Origin: Bacillota bacterium
GTDB taxonomy: Bacteria > Bacillota > Clostridia > Clostridiales > Clostridiaceae
Reading direction: 5' to 3'
DNA length: 7,978 nt
Assembly (NCBI GenBank): GCA_023445445.1
Contig: JAEXLD010000126.1
Coordinates: forward strand, 1 to 7,978
Shown here: positions 5,905-7,978 of the stretch, piece after piece
How the letters are laid out: each line of letters opens with the position of its first letter
How positions within the stretch are numbered: position 1 is the first letter of the stretch
Position numbers and translations under genes: made by a program
The notes under the pieces: model-generated
Seen by the model: the letters and a program-made list of their open reading frames with translations, nothing else
Database searches by the model: none
Told to the model about the DNA's origin: nothing

Positions 5905-6651
5905 ATGAGAATAGATGGAAGAAAAAATGATCAAGTGAGATCAACTAAAATTACTAGAGGATATACAAAGTATGCAGAAGGTTCTGTATTAATAGAAGTT
6001 GGTGATACAAAGGTAATTTGTACAGCTTCTATAGAAGATAAGGTACCACCTTTTTTAAAGGGCCAAGGTGAAGGGTGGATAACTGCTGAATATAATATGC
6101 TACCTAGATCTACTGGAACAAGAAAGGTTAGGGATATAGCTAGACTGAAGATAGATGGTAGAACTATGGAGATTCAAAGGTTAATAGGAAGGGCATTAAG
6201 ATCTGTTATGGATTTAAAAGCACTTGGTGAAAAAACTATATGGATAGATTGTGATGTAATACAAGCGGATGGAGGTACAAGAACAACTTCTATTACTGGT
6301 GCTTTTGTAGCTTTAGTAGATGCAGTTAATAAACTTCATAAAGAAAAGCCCTTTGAAGTTTATCCAATAAGAAAATTTGTCAGTGCCACAAGTGTAGGAA
6401 TACTTAATGAAGAAAAAATACTAGACTTATGTTATGAGGAAGACTCTAATGCTAAAGTAGATATGAATGTAATAGCTACAGATGAAGGAGAGTTTATAGA
6501 AATTCAAGGTACAGGTGAAGAATCTCCATTTAGTAGAAACGAATTAAATGAATTATTAGATTTAGCTCAAAAAGGTATTAAGCAAATGGTTCAAATCCAA
6601 AAGGATGCATTAAAAATGGATGCATTATGGATAGGGACTGGAGGAAAGTAA
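5905..6651 (+). CDS. rph: Ribonuclease PH
   Basis: Phosphate-dependent 3'-to-5' exoribonuclease that trims tRNA precursors to the mature 3' end and also degrades structured RNA; a hexameric cytoplasmic enzyme. 248 residues, normal length. Key sites are visible at or near canonical numbers: Arg86 in GRTMEIQRLIGRA, phosphate-binding Gly124-Thr125-Arg126 in DVIQADGGTRTTSITGAF, and the metal/catalytic acids Asp180 and Asp186 in CYEEDSNAKVDMNV. The N-terminal RIDGRKNDQVR block is typical. ATG 5905 has GGAGG 7 nt upstream. It is the first gene of a three-gene unit with rdgB and the phosphoesterase gene, in the same order as rph-ysnA-ysnB of B. subtilis. The last codons (GGAGG at 6640-6644) double as the Shine-Dalgarno of rdgB. 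Confidence 0.97.
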   Translation: MRIDGRKNDQVRSTKITRGYTKYAEGSVLIEVGDTKVICTASIEDKVPPFLKGQGEGWITAEYNMLPRSTGTRKVRDIARLKIDGRTMEIQRLIGRALRSVMDLKALGEKTIWIDCDVIQADGGTRTTSITGAFVALVDAVNKLHKEKPFEVYPIRKFVSATSVGILNEEKILDLCYEEDSNAKVDMNVIATDEGEFIEIQGTGEESPFSRNELNELLDLAQKGIKQMVQIQKDALKMDALWIGTGGK

Positions 6652-6654
6652 TTT

Positions 6655-7266
6655 ATGAAGAAGTTAATTATTGCTAGTAATAATTCAGGTAAAATAAAAG
6701 AGATAAAAAGAATTTTAAGGGATATAGACATTGAGGTTTTATCCTTAAAGGATATAGGATTAAATATAGATGTAGAAGAAGATGGGCTTACCTTTGAAGA
6801 AAATGCAAAAAAGAAAAGTACAGAAATATATAAGGAATTAATTAAAAAGGGTGAAAATAATTTTATTATTATGTCAGATGACTCTGGTTTAGAAGTTGAA
6901 TACTTAAATGGTGAACCGGGAGTTTTTTCAGCAAGATATGCTGGTGAACATGGAAATGATAAAAAAAACAATGAGAAACTTCTCCTAAAATTAGAAGGGG
7001 TTGATTATAAAAATAGAAAGGCAAAATTTGTTTGCCAATTAGCAATTATAAGCGATAAGAATGAATATAGAAGTGTTAAAGGAATAGTTGAAGGTTATAT
7101 ATTAGATAAGGAAAAGGGTGAGGGAGGATTTGGATACGATCCATTATTCTTTTATGAGCCATTAAATAAAAGTTTTGCTGAACTTACTATGGAAGAGAAA
7201 AATAAAATATCACACAGAGGTAGTGCACTTCAAAAGGCTAGAAAAATAATTGAGGAATTACTATAG
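6655..7266 (+). CDS. rdgB: dITP/XTP pyrophosphatase (RdgB/HAM1 family)
   Basis: Hydrolyses non-canonical purine nucleoside triphosphates (dITP, ITP, XTP) to monophosphate and pyrophosphate, keeping deaminated bases out of DNA and RNA. 203 residues, full length. Family motifs in order: the N-terminal substrate loop ASNNSGKIKEI (residues 8-18), EEDGLTFEENAKKKS with catalytic-site Glu residues (about 42-56), MSDDSGLEVEYLNGEPGVFSARYAG (about 74-98) with the Asp pair, GGFGYDPLFF (about 157-166), and the C-terminal SHRGSALQKA. It starts only 3 bases after the rph stop, with its Shine-Dalgarno inside the rph coding end, so translation is probably coupled. B. subtilis calls the equivalent YsnA. Confidence 0.96.
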   Translation: MKKLIIASNNSGKIKEIKRILRDIDIEVLSLKDIGLNIDVEEDGLTFEENAKKKSTEIYKELIKKGENNFIIMSDDSGLEVEYLNGEPGVFSARYAGEHGNDKKNNEKLLLKLEGVDYKNRKAKFVCQLAIISDKNEYRSVKGIVEGYILDKEKGEGGFGYDPLFFYEPLNKSFAELTMEEKNKISHRGSALQKARKIIEELL

Positions 7267-7275
7267 GAGGGAAAA

Positions 7276-7752
7276 ATGAAAATTGCTGTTATAAGTGATT
7301 CACATTATGAAGCTTCTAATATAAATGCAATAAAAAAGTATCTTAAAGATGTAGATATCTTAGTACATTGTGGAGATGGAGCTCCAGACACTAAGATTTT
7401 AGAAAAAGACTTTAAGGGAGAAATATATGCCGTTAAAGGTAACTGTGACATTAGTAGTGAATATCCATCTGAAAGATTAATAGATGTGATGGGAGTAAAG
7501 ATATTCATAACTCATGGGAATATGTACAATGTAAAATATGAATATAATACTATTTTCTATAAGGGAAAAGCAGTTGGAGCTGATATAGTTCTTTTTGGGC
7601 ATTCACATAAGGCTTTAATAAGCAATTATGATGGAATTACTATAATGAATCCTGGAAGCATAACCTTTCCCTATGGAAGCACAAAGAAAACCATGGGATT
7701 TATAGAAATAGATAGGGAAAAAAGGCCTGCTCTATTTATTAAAGAAATATAG
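7276..7752 (+). CDS. Metallophosphoesterase, YfcE/MJ0936 family
   Basis: Small calcineurin-like phosphodiesterase of 158 residues with a two-metal active site, cytoplasmic. The ligand set is complete: Asp8 and His10 (SDSH), Asp34 (HCGD), Asn56 (KGNCD), His80 (THGN), and His109 and His111 (FGHSH). E. coli YfcE and M. jannaschii MJ0936 cleave model phosphodiesters, and the physiological substrate of this branch is not firmly established. ATG 7276 is 9 bases after the rdgB stop. The AGGAGG Shine-Dalgarno (7265-7270) overlaps that TAG stop, which points to coupled translation in the rph-rdgB operon. It corresponds in position to B. subtilis ysnB. No clear T-run terminator follows the stop. Confidence 0.94.
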   Translation: MKIAVISDSHYEASNINAIKKYLKDVDILVHCGDGAPDTKILEKDFKGEIYAVKGNCDISSEYPSERLIDVMGVKIFITHGNMYNVKYEYNTIFYKGKAVGADIVLFGHSHKALISNYDGITIMNPGSITFPYGSTKKTMGFIEIDREKRPALFIKEI

Positions 7753-7763
7753 TTATTGGGCTA

Positions 7764-7857
7764 AGCAATCCGTTACATTATGTATAATTCTTATGTTTTA
7801 TGTAACAAATATATATTTATATATATTTTATTTAAAAAAAGCTATTGACGGATTGCT
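7764..7857. repeat. Nested inverted repeats between the phosphoesterase gene and tRNA-Pro
   Basis: Outer arms AGCAATCCGT (7764-7773) and ACGGATTGCT (7848-7857) are perfect 10-bp reverse complements. Inside lie GTTACAT/ATGTAAC (7772-7778 with 7800-7806) and an all-AT hairpin, AAATATATA/TATATATTT (7807-7815 with 7820-7828, loop TTTA). The right outer arm overlaps the -35 box and spacer of the tRNA promoter. It could be a structured 3' end of the operon, a control site, or the remains of a small mobile repeat. Confidence 0.5.
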
Positions 7858-7873
7858 ATTCCTATTGTAGAAT
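7845..7873 (+). promoter_or_regulatory. Promoter of the tRNA-Pro gene
   Basis: TTGACG (7845-7850), a 17-bp spacer, then TAGAAT (7868-7873): five of six matches in each box with optimal spacing. Transcription would start near 7880, leaving a short 5' leader of about 23 nt for RNase P to remove. Confidence 0.8.
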
Positions 7874-7902
7874 AAACATTGTCGCTGAGAGATATTAGAT
7901 AT

Positions 7903-7978
7903 CGGGGTGTGGCGCAGATGGGAGCGCGCGTGGTTTGGGACCATGAGGTCGCAGGTTCAATCCCTGTCACCCCGACCA
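7903..7978 (+). tRNA. tRNA-Pro, anticodon UGG
   Basis: A complete 76-nt cloverleaf. The acceptor arms CGGGGTG and CACCCCG pair over all 7 positions with the C1-G72 pair typical of bacterial tRNA-Pro. D stem GCGC/GCGC; anticodon stem CGTGG/CCATG (one G-T); loop TTTGGGA with anticodon TGG; T arm GCAGG-TTCAATC-CCTGT (one G-T); discriminator A73. CCA is encoded and ends at the final base of the window, so more tRNA genes could follow unseen. It reads CCA, and with U34 modification probably all four Pro codons. Confidence 0.97.

Noticed and set aside
6591..6971. Minus-strand 126-residue open frame across the rph/rdgB junction
   Set aside because: Both sense genes are certain; this is an antisense shadow rich in Phe/Ser.
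7783..7788. TATAAT in the spacer before tRNA-Pro as an extra promoter
   Set aside because: No -35 at a usable distance and no TGN spacing; the TTGACG/TAGAAT pair further on is far better placed.
7903..7978. tRNA-Pro as attachment site of an integrated island
   Set aside because: tRNA 3' ends are common integration sites, but the window ends at the last tRNA base and shows no integrase or repeated att sequence.
1..7978. CRISPR array, insertion sequence, toxin-antitoxin or defence system
   Set aside because: No spaced direct repeats, transposase motifs or defence-gene motifs were seen on either strand.

Overview
The window looks like a piece of a low-GC Firmicute chromosome, most probably Clostridium sensu stricto. 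It is very AT-rich, AGA and ATA codons are common, Shine-Dalgarno sequences are strong (GGAGG type), TTG starts seem to be used, and the order rph-rdgB-yfcE matches the conserved rph-ysnA-ysnB order of Bacillus. Everything is chromosomal in style. I see no CRISPR array, transposase, phage gene or toxin-antitoxin pair, and no convincing new multi-gene system.

Left part (1-1011): the 3' three-quarters of an MsmX/UgpC/MalK-type sugar ABC transporter ATPase, then a spacer ending in a strong two-way terminator shared with the convergent sodA. Oxidative-stress pair (1012-2143): sodA (minus strand) encodes a Mn-type superoxide dismutase with an added N-terminal signal/anchor. It is divergent from a small thioredoxin-like gene with a TCGAC active site. 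Their roughly 100-bp shared promoter region holds a 15-bp palindrome. Directly after the thioredoxin stop lies an unannotated relic of a response-regulator receiver domain, frameshifted and truncated, followed by a hairpin.

Middle part (2320-5807): a small one-helix membrane protein (minus), then divergently an orphan family-5 extracellular solute-binding protein with no lipobox cysteine. Convergent to that is a 518-residue protein of unknown function with a strongly acidic tail. The stop codons of these last two genes both lie inside one terminator hairpin.

Right part (5905-7752): a compact operon of rph (RNase PH, tRNA 3'-end trimming), rdgB (dITP/XTP pyrophosphatase, nucleotide-pool cleaning) and a YfcE-like metallophosphoesterase. 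Gaps are 3 and 9 bp, and the Shine-Dalgarno of each downstream gene is built into the end of the previous gene. A 150-bp spacer with nested inverted repeats leads into a near-consensus promoter and a complete tRNA-Pro(UGG) gene with encoded CCA that ends at the last base of the window.

Two starts are revised from what a simple ORF search gives. The longest ORFs of sodA and of the 518-residue gene begin at or upstream of the Shine-Dalgarno itself. In both, a TTG 6 nt downstream of a GAGGTG-type Shine-Dalgarno is the more credible start.
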